A DNA stretch of 64,000 bases from Hirsutella rhossiliensis (Eukaryota > Ascomycota > Sordariomycetes > Hypocreales > Ophiocordycipitaceae). The stretch covers positions 1,612,001 to 1,676,000 of the forward strand of contig NW_025408679.1 in NCBI RefSeq assembly GCF_020360975.1, given 5' to 3'. Under the pieces are notes generated by a model, which saw only the letters and a program-made list of their open reading frames with translations, was not told the origin of the DNA and did not search any database. Shown here in pieces: positions 31,919 through 41,210 of this stretch. Each line of letters begins with the position of its first letter. Position 1 is the stretch's first letter. The position numbers were made by a program, and so were the translations under genes.

Positions 31919-32539
31919 TCACGATGGCGGCCCGGAGCTCGGCCGTCGAGGCCAGCGCCGCCGCTGATTGCTGGAAGCGCACAGCTGCTGTATCATTCCC
32001 GAAAGCTCGGGCGATCCCGCTGTGATCTGGCTCACCCCGGACGCGCTTCGGGCGAGGTCGATCAGTCGCGTTGCGTTTCCGACGTTGTCGGACTGGTACG
32101 CCGAGGTCGCGTCGTGGTCCGCCGGGCGTGGCCCCTCCACCCCATCCTCGCCGAGTGCGCCAGCGGGATCCCCGTCGCCTCCCGAGGCCGGGCTTTGCGT
32201 CCTCAGCGACCGCCGGAGTAGTTGAACGTCATCGACGAGGCAGGAGGATCTCGGCGGAAGCTGCTCGCGCCCGCCGGATAGATACTCGCCGATTGAGTCG
32301 ACGTCCTTCACATGTATGCTGCCGCCTGACCTGCGATACCGCGAGTGGGAGCCACTTAGCTCGTGCCCCGCCGGCGCCATTGCGCTGGTCGACGCAACAC
32401 ATACGGACACAATGTAGAATAATTCCGTAACTGAGACTCGCGGCCACCAGGCGAAGGTGATGCCTGCAGGGACGGCGATGCCTAAATGGGGCCCTGTGAC
32501 TGGAAGGTAGCAGATTGGTGGAGAAGCTGGAGACCTCAT
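31919..32539 (-). CDS. Hypothetical protein, 206 aa (uncertain)
   Basis: A minus-strand frame opens at a true ATG (32539). It shows a hydrophobic stretch, VTELFYIVSVCVASTSA (about residues 36-52), that could be a membrane segment. After it comes a Ser/Gly/Arg-rich region and a helical end (NATRLIDLARSASG). I do not recognise a family. The GC-rich composition makes long chance frames likely here, so this is only a candidate. Confidence 0.25.
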   Translation of the reverse strand: MRSPASPPICYLPVTGPHLGIAVPAGITFAWWPRVSVTELFYIVSVCVASTSAMAPAGHELSGSHSRYRRSGGSIHVKDVDSIGEYLSGGREQLPPRSSCLVDDVQLLRRSLRTQSPASGGDGDPAGALGEDGVEGPRPADHDATSAYQSDNVGNATRLIDLARSASGVSQITAGSPELSGMIQQLCASSNQRRRWPRRPSSGPPS

Positions 32540-33257
32540 GGGTGAGGCTTAAATTTTGAGAGCAAGGTGGGTCGTGGAGTAGTGGAGTAGTCCCTCTTAT
32601 CTCCGGCCGAGAACATGTACTTTATATGCGGTTGGTTATAGCAATGTAATATCTTAATGCAAAGGCTGCAACTACGTATTCGTTGCCCCGGCCGTCCTTG
32701 CAGGTCTCGCATTTGCCCCCAACAGCGTGTCAATCTATGATTTGCCCGACTTATGCTGTTGGCCCTGCACTCGATGCTCCTCTCACTCGCGTGAGTTGCA
32801 GAGCGGCGCTGACGGCAGCACTCCACCAGGTTGGTGGCTAGAACCATTCGTCCTTGGTACTCCAGGAGTGATCCTTCGGCCCACCATCCGTCGTAGCCTT
32901 AACTAACGTCGACTAGTCCTTGAAGGGGAAGTCTCGCGTACAATCTATGACTCTGCATTAAGAACCACATATAGTAACAACTGGATGGCCTCCTGCATGG
33001 GTCGCTGTGTCAACGGTTTGCCCAGCACCCCACTCGTTGGCCAATCTAGTCTGGTCACAATCACACCACCTCTATGGTAACACGACAGGCAGAACTGAGG
33101 TTCAAATTCTGCCTGCCAAGTTGGAGGTCGGCCAGTGGAATAAGGGTGGGTGTTGGCGGCGCACCTATATGATATGGAGACGAAGCCCTCTTCAGCTTGG
33201 CTCTGCAGCCAAATGATTCATCTATCGTTCAGGGAGCGGATTCAGTCTCTCGCTGCT
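32540..33257. other. No gene recognised; upstream of the coiled-coil gene
   Basis: Short frames only. A small hairpin with GGCAGAA / TTCTGCC arms lies near 33088-33116. The interval should contain the promoter of the gene at 33258. Confidence 0.4.
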
Positions 33258-34778
33258 ATGGCTGAGTCCAAGGTAAAGCCGGCAGCCAGAGGGCCCCCTT
33301 CCAAAACCAGTAAAGATTCTAAACTTTGGTCCCTCATTTGCCTCGCCCGAGAAGTAGGAGGAGACGCCGACGCTATACAAAACTACGCCCACCTCATCGA
33401 CGAAAAGCAACGACTCGAGAGAGAGCTAGGCGATCAGACAAAAGAAGTCCTGCGGCTAAATGGGGAACTGGTGCAGCATAAGGCGGCCGCGGCTAGGGAG
33501 AGGTCCGTGCTAGCACATACGTTTGGCGAACAGTACAAGATATTTGACCAAAACAAGGCCATCTTGGAAACTCACCAAAGGAAGATGGAGGAACTCCAAG
33601 TGGAACTAGAGACGATCAAGGACAGGGACATTTCTCTACAAAAACAAGTAGCAACCCTCGAGTTGAATGCCAATTCGGCCAATAATGCACGTGATCGACT
33701 CCAAAAGAAGACAGAAACAATGGAGAGAGACTGCATTATACACCGATCTCAGCTCCAGGCGGCTCAAGCTGAACGCGACGATCTGAGATTGAAGCTGATG
33801 CAGGCGAGAGGAGACCTTGGCTCTGGTTTCTTTCATGACGTGGACGAGACTCGAGAGTTAAGACTGTGGGTATCTGGTTTGCCTTATTAAAATTACAACG
33901 GTTGACTGACGCCTTCTACAGTAGAGAACAGCTGAATTCTCTGGCAGCAGTATCCCACACCATTGTTAAGAATTTCATGTCCGACCCCGAGGCTGCAAGG
34001 GTGAGCTGGCTGCTACCGTAGCGAGGTTAACAGACATTAACTGACAGTGTCATAGACTTCTAATCCCCCATTGCAAAGCCTGCAATCCCGCTTTCCTAGT
34101 CTCCCTTTGTCAACTGGGGCTACCAAAGAGGCAGTTCTAATGCGCCGTGCGGCGGGACAGGCCGTCATCTGTGAAGCTCTCTCAGCGTACATCTTTCGCC
34201 CGTTCTACGTCCCGCATGACTTTAAGCAGGCAGCGGACCAGATGCTCGAGTTTTTCGAGGAAGAAAAAGAGCTACAACAAGTTTTCCGCCACCAGGTTAC
34301 CAAATTCCAAGACGATTCAGAGCTGGAGGCGGCTGCGGAGGCGGTAGTCGATGCTGGAGGTTATATCCTAAGGCTGCTCGATCGGTTGGTCTCGCGTGCA
34401 AATGTGCAAGAGTTCCATCGGCGGGTCGATGAGTTTTTGCGCCGAGCAGCCCAGGTATGGGTTCACGAAGCTCAGCCAGCCAGTGATATTGTTCAAGTTA
34501 CGATTCTCATGGGTGAAGACGAGCATATGGAGAGTTACCCCGAGTTTGGAGTTCGCAACGCCGGCAAAGTTGGTATTGCAAACCACACAATAGTGGCCAC
34601 GCTGTTCCCCCGTATCACGATCAACGGCAAGATGCTGCACGGTGGGAAAGTCTTATGGTCAGATTCTCCAGCCACTATCATTGCCAGGGACCAGAATCCG
34701 AGCCCAACTCTAGGGCGCACTGGAACACTCCGGAAGAACGGGCGGCGCAACTCCGTGACCGGACGCCCCGCGACTTGA
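33258..34778 (+). CDS. Coiled-coil protein of unknown function, three exons
   Basis: The ATG at 33258 (G at -3, G at +4) starts exon 1 (to 33865). Introns at 33866-33921 (GTGGGT..CTACAG) and 34001-34055 (GTGAGC..CATAG) join all three exons in phase, giving about 469 residues with no stop. Residues about 15-195 are a long heptad-rich coiled coil (EKQRLERELGDQTKEVLRL, HQRKMEELQVELETI, AQAERDDLRLKLMQ). The C-terminal half is globular with helices (ICEALSAYIFRPFYV, ELQQVFRHQVTKFQ, AGGYILRLLDRLV) and a beta-rich section (GIANHTIVATLFPRI). It is a fungal-looking protein I cannot name; a scaffold or complex-assembly role would be inference. Nearby genes are transposon remains, so context gives no clue. 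It is the best-preserved host gene here. Confidence 0.8.
33866..33921 (+). other. Intron 1 of the coiled-coil gene
   Basis: 56 bp, donor GTGGGT, branch-like GACTGAC, acceptor TTCTACAG. Phase 2; the alternative donor 4 bp downstream would lead to a stop. Confidence 0.65.
34001..34055 (+). other. Intron 2 of the coiled-coil gene
   Basis: 55 bp, donor GTGAGC, branch-like TTAACTGAC, acceptor GTCATAG. Phase 0. Confidence 0.75.
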
Positions 34779-35237
34779 TCATTGGTCTTGATTTCAGCAA
34801 TCAGACACGTCAGTGACCATCTAAGCAGGCGGCCAGGCCGTTTAGATCCGTGTGTCTAAGAGAATGTATCACGTAAGTAAGGGTCATACTAGGGAAATTT
34901 GCCCAACCATCGAGAATGCAGCACTACGAGTCCGAATGATCAGCTAGAATGATCCGAGATGCTGCTTCTTCGTGTTGGCCGCTGGTCGGTTGCTTATTTG
35001 TTTTCTTTGGTGCGGGATGTCGGGGATGCTCTACTTTAGCATAGTCTGTTGATCTGTTCCTAGTTCAACCTCAACGCTTGTTTTTGGTAACTTATTTTTT
35101 ATTACTCCAAGTCCAAATTCCACCCTCTCCACCGTTGAAGGCTGCCACTTTTCAACATGCAGGACGAGATAACTATCAAGGCAGTTACCGAGGCGGGTGT
35201 CTTGTTTGCCGTGACCGCGGTCTTTCTGGCGCCTTTT
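34779..35237. other. No gene recognised
   Basis: 3' flank of the coiled-coil gene. A short frame from an ATG at about 35158 runs toward the LINE insertion, and an open frame continues beyond the LINE. This could be a tiny disrupted gene, but the evidence is too thin to call. Confidence 0.35.
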
Positions 35238-35552
35238 TTTTTATTCATTACGCGTATATGGCCGTCTAGGCTATGACGCGGCAGGGCTAGTTCCTGCAGC
35301 TAGCTAATTTAATAGCTAGCTTTACTAGCTAAATAGCTAGCAGGGTGTATAGGAAAGAAAAAGGGAAACAAGTATAAGGTCAGTCTTTTTGGTCCCACGC
35401 CTTATTGTTCACCCCTAGGGTTCTAGAGGTCTAGAAGTCCCTAGGTTACTCTTTCGCAAACCACGTCGCCGTCCCTATTTTCGTCTTCCCGAGGAAGGTT
35501 AGAAGAGCCTCTCTCCCTACTATTGTTGTAAAGAGGATAGGGAGGGTGTGTA
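35238..35552 (-). mobile_element. 5'-truncated LINE tail (copy 3), inverted
   Basis: On the minus strand this is the same LINE 3' end as at 22.2-22.9 kb. It has the TLPILFTT.VGREALL coding end, an intact FLGKTKIGTATWFAKE terminus with its stop, a 3' UTR with AGCTAGCTATTTAGCTAG blocks, and an A-run that reads as the T-run at 35237-35245. A GGCGC repeat flanks both sides (about 35229-35233 and about 35550-35554) and may be a minimal target duplication. Only the last 30 or so codons are present. Confidence 0.75.
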
Positions 35553-35554
35553 AG

Positions 35555-35615
35555 GCGCACAATCACGACGAAACAGAGAGTGAAGAACGGGGGCCAGTGA
35601 TGCAATTGTTGATCT
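35555..35615 (+). repeat. Dispersed repeat copy 2
   Basis: Matches the block at 716-771 (core cgaaacagagagtgaagaac plus a G-run). It lies directly beside the LINE insertion, so the LINE probably landed in or next to this repeat. Confidence 0.6.
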
Positions 35616-35656
35616 CTAAAGAGCCTATTCAACGCTTGAGAGGTGAGATCATTTTA

Positions 35657-36179
35657 TGTCGAGAAGAAGGTCCGAACGAGTTGAGGTCTCTAGGTCTCTC
35701 TAGGTAATACAGCTTGAAACCAGGTAAGAAGGGAAGTCTGCAGACTGTTCTTTCTTCTTCCTAGACCACTGAGGGGTCCGGAGGATCTCCTATTCGAACG
35801 GGGACCTTTTGAGGAGTCCAGCATAACTATTACTGGCTCGGGGACCTCGAGAGACTGAACTATCTATCTAATAGCTAGAAGAGCTATTTGATCGGGGAGA
35901 TGGAGCTGATGTTGCTGACGTAGATGACTTACGTGGCCTTCAGTAAGTGGCAAGAAGTGCCCTCTTTCTGATAGAATGTATACTATACCTGAAAACGGGA
36001 TATCAACTTGGGAGAAGCTTGGAGGGATACAAAAGGGGCTGTTTGGACGGGAAAAGGGCAACCGGGGGCAGAGCAATCAACACATGCATTCTCGCATACC
36101 ATCTGATCATATGATACTCGACCTTCGAAAAGTCCCTTTATCCACTTCTATGCCCACTTTTGCTCTCATCTTCGCGAGA
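35657..36179 (+). mobile_element. Solo Copia LTR, subfamily A (copy 3)
   Basis: A 523-bp LTR from TGTCGAG to CGCGAGA with a perfect 5-bp duplication, TTTTA, at 35652-35656 and 36180-36184. Nearly identical to copies 1 and 2. Confidence 0.95.
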
Positions 36180-36184
36180 TTTTA

Positions 36185-37041
36185 ACATAATAGCATCCTC
36201 CCGTTTCTGACGCTTACCTCCGAAATGTCTCGGAGGTCTGCTTCAGCTGGCACGTGACAGGCTGTCACACAGGGTATATCAGTCTTTTCGCACAGTTAGC
36301 CTATATTACAATTACCGTCTGGGACATCCCTATAAGGGCAAAAGACGTGCTAGGCTAGAGAAGACTAGATACATAGAATATCCCGTCTACCTGGACTAAG
36401 GATCGTGTGTAGCACCTAACCACTCCATCTAGCAATTCTGAGGCTCTGAGGCCGGTCGGAAATTCGGTGCCCTTCCCCCGTCAGCAGGTTCCAGGCACGG
36501 CAGTGAAGCCGTAATAGTAGTCAGTCTTTGGCCGAGGCCGGGTGACTGAGAAAGCACACGAAGTCATGGGCCGGCCGCAAGCCCCCTCGGGGGTCTACGG
36601 GGCAGAAAAAAAAAGAAAGGAGGTAGAGAGTGTAGGTATGTTAGTCGGGGGTTAGCCCCGATGGCGATTGTCTTCTCCCGCAGGAGCATTCGATCCGGCC
36701 ACTTCGTGGTCATGACAGTTGGCGAAGTCCCCGTGCCTACTCCTCGTAGCAAGCAGTGGTGGAGGTGTTGTCAATTGGTGTGCAACCCAGGGGCACCTGG
36801 GTGAGGCCTTGAGCTCTATCTAGGCTCTTGTAGCTCCTCAGGGCCCCGCGGCCCACCAGTCCAGAGGATGTCGTGGCCGCTGGGTGGCAGAGGTCAGGGC
36901 CGCAAGGCGGCAGAAGGCGAGGCCAGCCAGTAAAGGCGGCAGAGGGTGCGAGGCAGCGCGAGGCGTGCCAGGAAGGACGAGAAGAAGTCGGGCCGCGAGG
37001 CGGCAGCAGAGGTCGGGGCCGCAAGGCGGCAGAAGTCGAGG
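36185..37041. other. No gene recognised; GC-rich, locally duplicated
   Basis: The right part repeats a block containing GGCCGCAAGGCGGCAGAAG and CCAGCCAGTAAA (copies near 36898-36924 and 37019-37053). The minus strand continues open from the LINE reverse-transcriptase remnant across the half-LINE insertion, so this may be its downstream sequence, but there is no recognisable motif. Confidence 0.4.
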
Positions 37042-37053
37042 CCAGCCAGTAAA

Positions 37054-38647
37054 TTTATTTTTTTATTTATTATATTCCGCCATTGACGATAGTCAGAGGC
37101 ACTGCGTCAGACTCGCTAAGCCTAATCTAGAGCTGTCCAATACTCGGTTCCGAGCCCAAGGAATTCGTCCCGATCTAATCCCTGAATTTCTCTTACATCC
37201 TTCAATCCGTCTCTTGCTCACTTGACCTGTCCCTTCCAATTCTGGAGCCTGTCTGATGAGGTACAGACCACTCTCCTCCGCCGCATTTGACGAAGAGTCC
37301 ACCTGCCTTTAGCCGTCCGGTGTAGCTAACCTACCAGCTGTGGGGCAACCACAGGTATAGGTAGAGGGTTTGTGCTGAAAAGAAAAGGTTAAGACAGAGG
37401 ATGTATGTTAGTAGGGCGACGGTCGTAACTTGGCGAGTTCCCGGCGATATACCGGGCACCCAGGATCTGTAGCCTTGTGTGCTCCTTTTCCACCGCACGC
37501 TGCACACTTAAAAACGTCCGAGGTGCAAGTCGACGCAGAATGGCCCGGTTGGGCGCACTGTCCACAGATCGGAGCTGGCGCCTTGCAGCGATAATGCAAG
37601 TGTCCGTAGAGGTGGCAACGGTAGCATCTCGCTGGTTGAAGTCCCTGAACAAATGGTCGCGTGTATGCACACTCGCCATTCGCCATCTCAACCGTTCGTT
37701 GTGCAAGCAACCTGTCCACCTCCTCTTTCTTATCCAGGTGTACCACCAGAGAGCGGTATTCCTTGTCGACAGACGCTGTCCCGAGCCATCGCATCTTGTG
37801 CACTTTCACCCCGTTCATCCGCTCAAACACGGCGCATCCGATATCATCCGTCGCAACCCCACGATGGGCTCTATCAACCCGTAGAGGGTACCACTGTTCC
37901 CCATATAGCGTTCCCTTGTCGAAGTGTGTCTTTATCCAGGTGTCGTTCTGCCGTACTTTATCGACGTCCGTCTCTCGAAAGAGAAGCCGAAAACGCCCTT
38001 TTCCCTTAGAATTGACGCCCAGACAGGTCACACCCAACTTCTCGAGGGCAGCGTTCGCGCGCCGACGAATAGTGCCGGCGTTGCCTTCCTTTATGTCGCT
38101 GTCTAGGACCCGACTCACGTCCAAGCCAATGCCAGGCAGTGGCCCTGGGACCGGAGAGGGTGGTGGCGAAAGTGGCAGGGGCTGTTGCTGTTGCTGATGA
38201 GGCGCACTTGGAGTGGCGGACTCCCGGGGGCTAGCGACGCGTGGGAAGAGCTCGTTTCGGATGAACTCTTCCAGAGACTCGACGCGTTTCTCCGCCCTTT
38301 CGGCCCGCTCCTCGACGCGTTTCAGGAGAGCTTCGATTCGCGCCAATGAATCCTCGTTGGCATTGGGGTCGGCATTCGTCGGTTTCGCTTTCGGGACGGC
38401 GGATTTCTTTCGTGATGGGCGCGGTTCAGGGTCGAATTGCAGCGTCGGTTTCAGAGGGCGACCGCGGGCGCTGGTCCTTGTCGCGTCGGCCGCGCTTGTC
38501 GAATTGGCCACGATGCTACAGGCCACATTGTCGTTCGTACCGTCTTCCTCGTCATCGAGCAACTCGAATTGGTTCGAGTTGCGCTTGGTGCTGTTCTTGC
38601 TCTTCCGCGGCATTGTTCTTTTTCCACTTACGGTATGTTGTGTCGTC
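37054..38647 (-). mobile_element. ORF1-only 'half-LINE' with 12-bp target duplication
   Basis: A 1,594-bp insertion is flanked by a perfect 12-bp direct repeat, CCAGCCAGTAAA, at 37042-37053 and 38648-38659. Read on the minus strand it starts GACGACACAACATACC, has a 34-nt leader, one intact 401-codon ORF1 (gag), about 350 bp of 3' UTR and an A-rich tail (aataaataaaaaaataaa). There is no ORF2 (endonuclease/reverse transcriptase). The complete 5' leader, long target duplication and A-rich tail argue for insertion as a unit by LINE machinery, not for decay after insertion. Confidence 0.85.
37408..38613 (-). CDS. LINE ORF1 (gag-like) protein with CCHC zinc knuckles, 401 aa
   Basis: An intact frame from the ATG at 38613. 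Order: a basic start (MPRKSKNSTKR), a charged linker, a coiled coil (SLARIEALLKRVEERAERAEKR, about residues 90-115), a Gln/Pro-rich hinge (HQQQQQPLPLSPPPSP), and a folded RNA-binding-like middle (GTIRRRANAALEKLGV...RFRLLFRETDVDKVR). C-terminal zinc knuckles follow: CYRCHLYGHLHYRC, then CGQCAQPGHSASTC, then a third Cys-rich CAACGGKGAHKATDPGC. This is the layout of Tad-type LINE ORF1, an RNA-binding coat or chaperone protein. No partner ORF2 follows; the element ends 350 bp downstream. The undamaged frame in a region full of broken ones is notable. Confidence 0.85.
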   Translation of the reverse strand: MPRKSKNSTKRNSNQFELLDDEEDGTNDNVACSIVANSTSAADATRTSARGRPLKPTLQFDPEPRPSRKKSAVPKAKPTNADPNANEDSLARIEALLKRVEERAERAEKRVESLEEFIRNELFPRVASPRESATPSAPHQQQQQPLPLSPPPSPVPGPLPGIGLDVSRVLDSDIKEGNAGTIRRRANAALEKLGVTCLGVNSKGKGRFRLLFRETDVDKVRQNDTWIKTHFDKGTLYGEQWYPLRVDRAHRGVATDDIGCAVFERMNGVKVHKMRWLGTASVDKEYRSLVVHLDKKEEVDRLLAQRTVEMANGECAYTRPFVQGLQPARCYRCHLYGHLHYRCKAPAPICGQCAQPGHSASTCTSDVFKCAACGGKGAHKATDPGCPVYRRELAKLRPSPY

Positions 38648-38707
38648 CCAGCCAGTAAAGGCGTGGTGCGAGTCCTACGAGTGACAATAAAGTGGGGCGT
38701 GGCACGG

Positions 38708-40025
38708 TAGGGGGTGAAGTACGTTACCCAAAGGGGGGTGGGGCATGGTACCTAATATTTGTCGCCCTCGTCCATAGCCTGCAGTTGCATGGCGGCTGTC
38801 GACGCTGCCGGCACAAACGCCTACGCATGCTTGACGTTCATCTTCGAAGACGAACAGTTGCCTCGCCGTCCGTGGTGAAGCCATTCTCAGTCGTTTCAAA
38901 CACATGGCCGCGGCCAGCCCTTTGGCGGCTGCTCTGGCGATGTGCTCTTTGAAGCGAAGCGCTTTGTCCATGATGACTCCCAACAGCTTCACGTTGTTCT
39001 TCGGCTTGACATCGTTTCCTTTGATGATGAGAGGCAGGTCGCTGTTGCGCTCCGTGATGCGTGTGAAGTGGATGACGGATGTCTTCTCTGCTTCAAAAGT
39101 GGCGCCGCTGCGCTTCTCCCAATCAAGCGCATCATCAATAATCGACCGAATACCATCTCTGTTTGACTCTGCCGTTGGCCCCGTGACCCAGGCAGAGTAA
39201 TCGTCCACGAAGGCGATAGAGCCACCGTTGTTACTGATCCGTCTTTGCACCAGGTCTGCGTTGAAGAAAAGAAAAGCCACTGGCGACAGAGGGGATCCCT
39301 GGGGTAGGCCGGCCTGCGGCAGGGGTTGTTGCTCGGAAGTGTGCCCGTTGACAACCACCGACGCGGTCCGTCCCGAGCAGAATGCGTCGATCCACTTGAC
39401 CAGACGACTCGGGATGCCTCGGCTTTCATCCTTTCGAGCATTCGCTCTTTACACACTCCGTTGTATGCGCCTTTGACGTCAAAGCTGATGAGGCTGAGCA
39501 CTCTGCCCGTTCTCCATGCCTTGTAGATCCGTTCTGCAGGAGCACGAGTGCTTGGTCTGCGGACCTGCGCTTCCGTGCACCAAAGTGGTTCGCGGGCAAA
39601 AGCCCTGGGTCTCGACTGCATAGCTGATACGTTCCGCCACGACTGACTCCAGAATCTTGCCAAGCGTCGACAGGAGAGAAATCGGTCGCCACGCCTTGGC
39701 CATGGTGTAGTCTCCTTTATCTGGTTTCCTCAGAGGGATGATCTTGGCCGTTCGCCATTGATGAGGCACGACGCCCTCTCGGAGCGATGAGCTGAAGAGC
39801 GTCCACACCCGGTGCTTCACCACGTGCCAGAGCTTCTTCCATACGATCGCAGGAAGGCCGTCCTCACCAGGCGCTTTCCAGGGCTTCGCGGCCATCACCT
39901 TCTCCTCGATCTCTTGCAAGGTGAGGTCTGGCATGGCCACGGCTTCTCTTTGCGGACGTTCACCCTCCGGCCCGATCCTTATTTATTTGGTTTGATGGTG
40001 CGAGCTCGCGAGTTCCAAATAAATA
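38708..40025 (-). pseudogene. Tad-like LINE reverse-transcriptase fragment
   Basis: In three minus-strand frames the segment encodes PDLTLQEIEEKVMAAKPWKAPGEDGLPAIVWK, then VPHQWRTAKIIPLRKP, WRPISLLSTLGKILE, LSLISFDVKGAYNGV, AGLPQGSPLSPVAFLFF and the active site IAFVDDYSAW near 39195-39225. After these come FEAEKTSVIHFTR and NVKLLGVIMD..L.FKEHI. These are the standard blocks of jockey/Tad-clade reverse transcriptases. Frame shifts occur near 39610 and 39430. Endonuclease and RNase H are missing. A 15-bp direct repeat, TGGGGCGTGGCACGG, lies at 38693-38707 and 40026-40040 at its two edges and may be a target duplication. Confidence 0.8.
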
Positions 40026-40040
40026 TGGGGCGTGGCACGG

Positions 40041-40271
40041 GTACATAATAACGGACCTTCCCCAATAGCTCGTCCTGGCCCCAAAGTACCTTTCGTCTGC
40101 GCTAAAGCCTGCGCCTCTGGCAAGTGCTGCCTATGCCACAAATTTCGCGCCAAGCAATTCTCCGACATCTCCACGGGCGAGGTAACCGCTCCACCCCCCC
40201 TCCCCCTCCATTCAGTAAAAACAACAACTCGTGGACTCGTGTGCGCATAGGCCGGCATCCTCCAGCAAGCC
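40041..40271. other. Upstream of the broken gene at 40272
   Basis: Short interval with no recognisable gene. Confidence 0.35.
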
Positions 40272-41132
40272 TTGACAGAGGCGCCGCATCTATTCCATAT
40301 CCCTTTGCCACGAGACCTCGACGACGCCATTGTCCGACAAGGCAAGAAGAGGCTTGCAGCCCCGACGGCGTCTCGAGTACGGAAGCAGCCGCGAAAACAC
40401 AAACAAGCTCCGTCGCCATCGCCGTCGTCGTCGCCGTCATCATCGCCAGCAGCCAACGGTCCGTTGCCCGACCCGTCTCGAGAACAGCTGCTTGTCAAGG
40501 CACGCAACAACTCACCACCTCGACTGTCCCCTGCCGCCGCCGACCTGGTCAAGACGTATTCGCCGCACAGCGCAACCAGCGTGTTTGGAAACGGCCACGA
40601 GCTCGACATTGGCCAGGTGGGTGGCTGCTCTACCGGCGGCGCCGTTGTCAGTGTCTTCCTGGCCATTGAGAGGGGCAACACGAGCATGAGATCCAGCAGC
40701 TGTTTCGACGCATTTGCTGATACGCCTTCGCCCAGCTGTACCACAAGGGCCAGTCGGTCGATCCCATCGTGCGCGAAATCGAGAATGCGTTGCCATTTGT
40801 CAATGGCACTAGGCACAAGGTCTATCACATCCTCCGCATCGGCTCCAGATGGGCCGCCATTCTCCACCACTTTGGCCCCGTCGTCAACCGCGCCCCCGCG
40901 CAGCTCACCGGCCTTTCTCTGCCTGCTGCGATCCGCATCCAAGTGAGTGCAGCCAACGCCATGGCTACATGTAGCTCCCCTGCTTATCCGCCTGTAGCTG
41001 GGAGAGAGCGTCGACTAAGGACTACCTAGCTGCCCTCACAAGCCTCTCCGTCAGCTCAGACATGTGCCACAAGATTGCAGACTTCACCCCCTTGATTAAC
41101 AACATCCTGAATAAAATCACATGTACAGCCCC
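40272..41132 (+). pseudogene. Unrecognised fungal gene, broken
   Basis: Coding-like segments occur in shifting frames. First is a basic, Ser/Pro-rich part (about 40272-40620) ending in SPHSATSVFGNGHELDIGQ. Next is a helical part that reads QQLFRRIC, stop, YAFAQLYHKGQSVDP, IENALPFVNGTRHKVYHILRI and GSRWAAILHHFGPVV. A 77-bp intron (40943-41019, GTGAGT..CTAAG) then joins in phase 0 to DYLAALTSLSVSSDMCHKIADF. The in-frame TGA near 40714 and a frame change near 40680 show it is damaged. I do not know the family. The splice fit and protein-like composition support a former host gene. Confidence 0.45.
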
Positions 41133-41210
41133 TGGCCGTAGCCACGGTTCCTCGCTTAGTACTAATCGTCATTAGTGGAGTCCGCCTTCATCAACGAGAC
41201 ACATAGGCTC

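Noticed and set aside
33088..33116. Hairpin with a GGTTCAAATTC tRNA-like T-loop
   Set aside because: No acceptor stem, D-arm or anticodon arm of a tRNA can be drawn around it.
37477..38710. Plus-strand frames of 112-178 codons
   Set aside because: They are antisense to the intact LINE ORF1.
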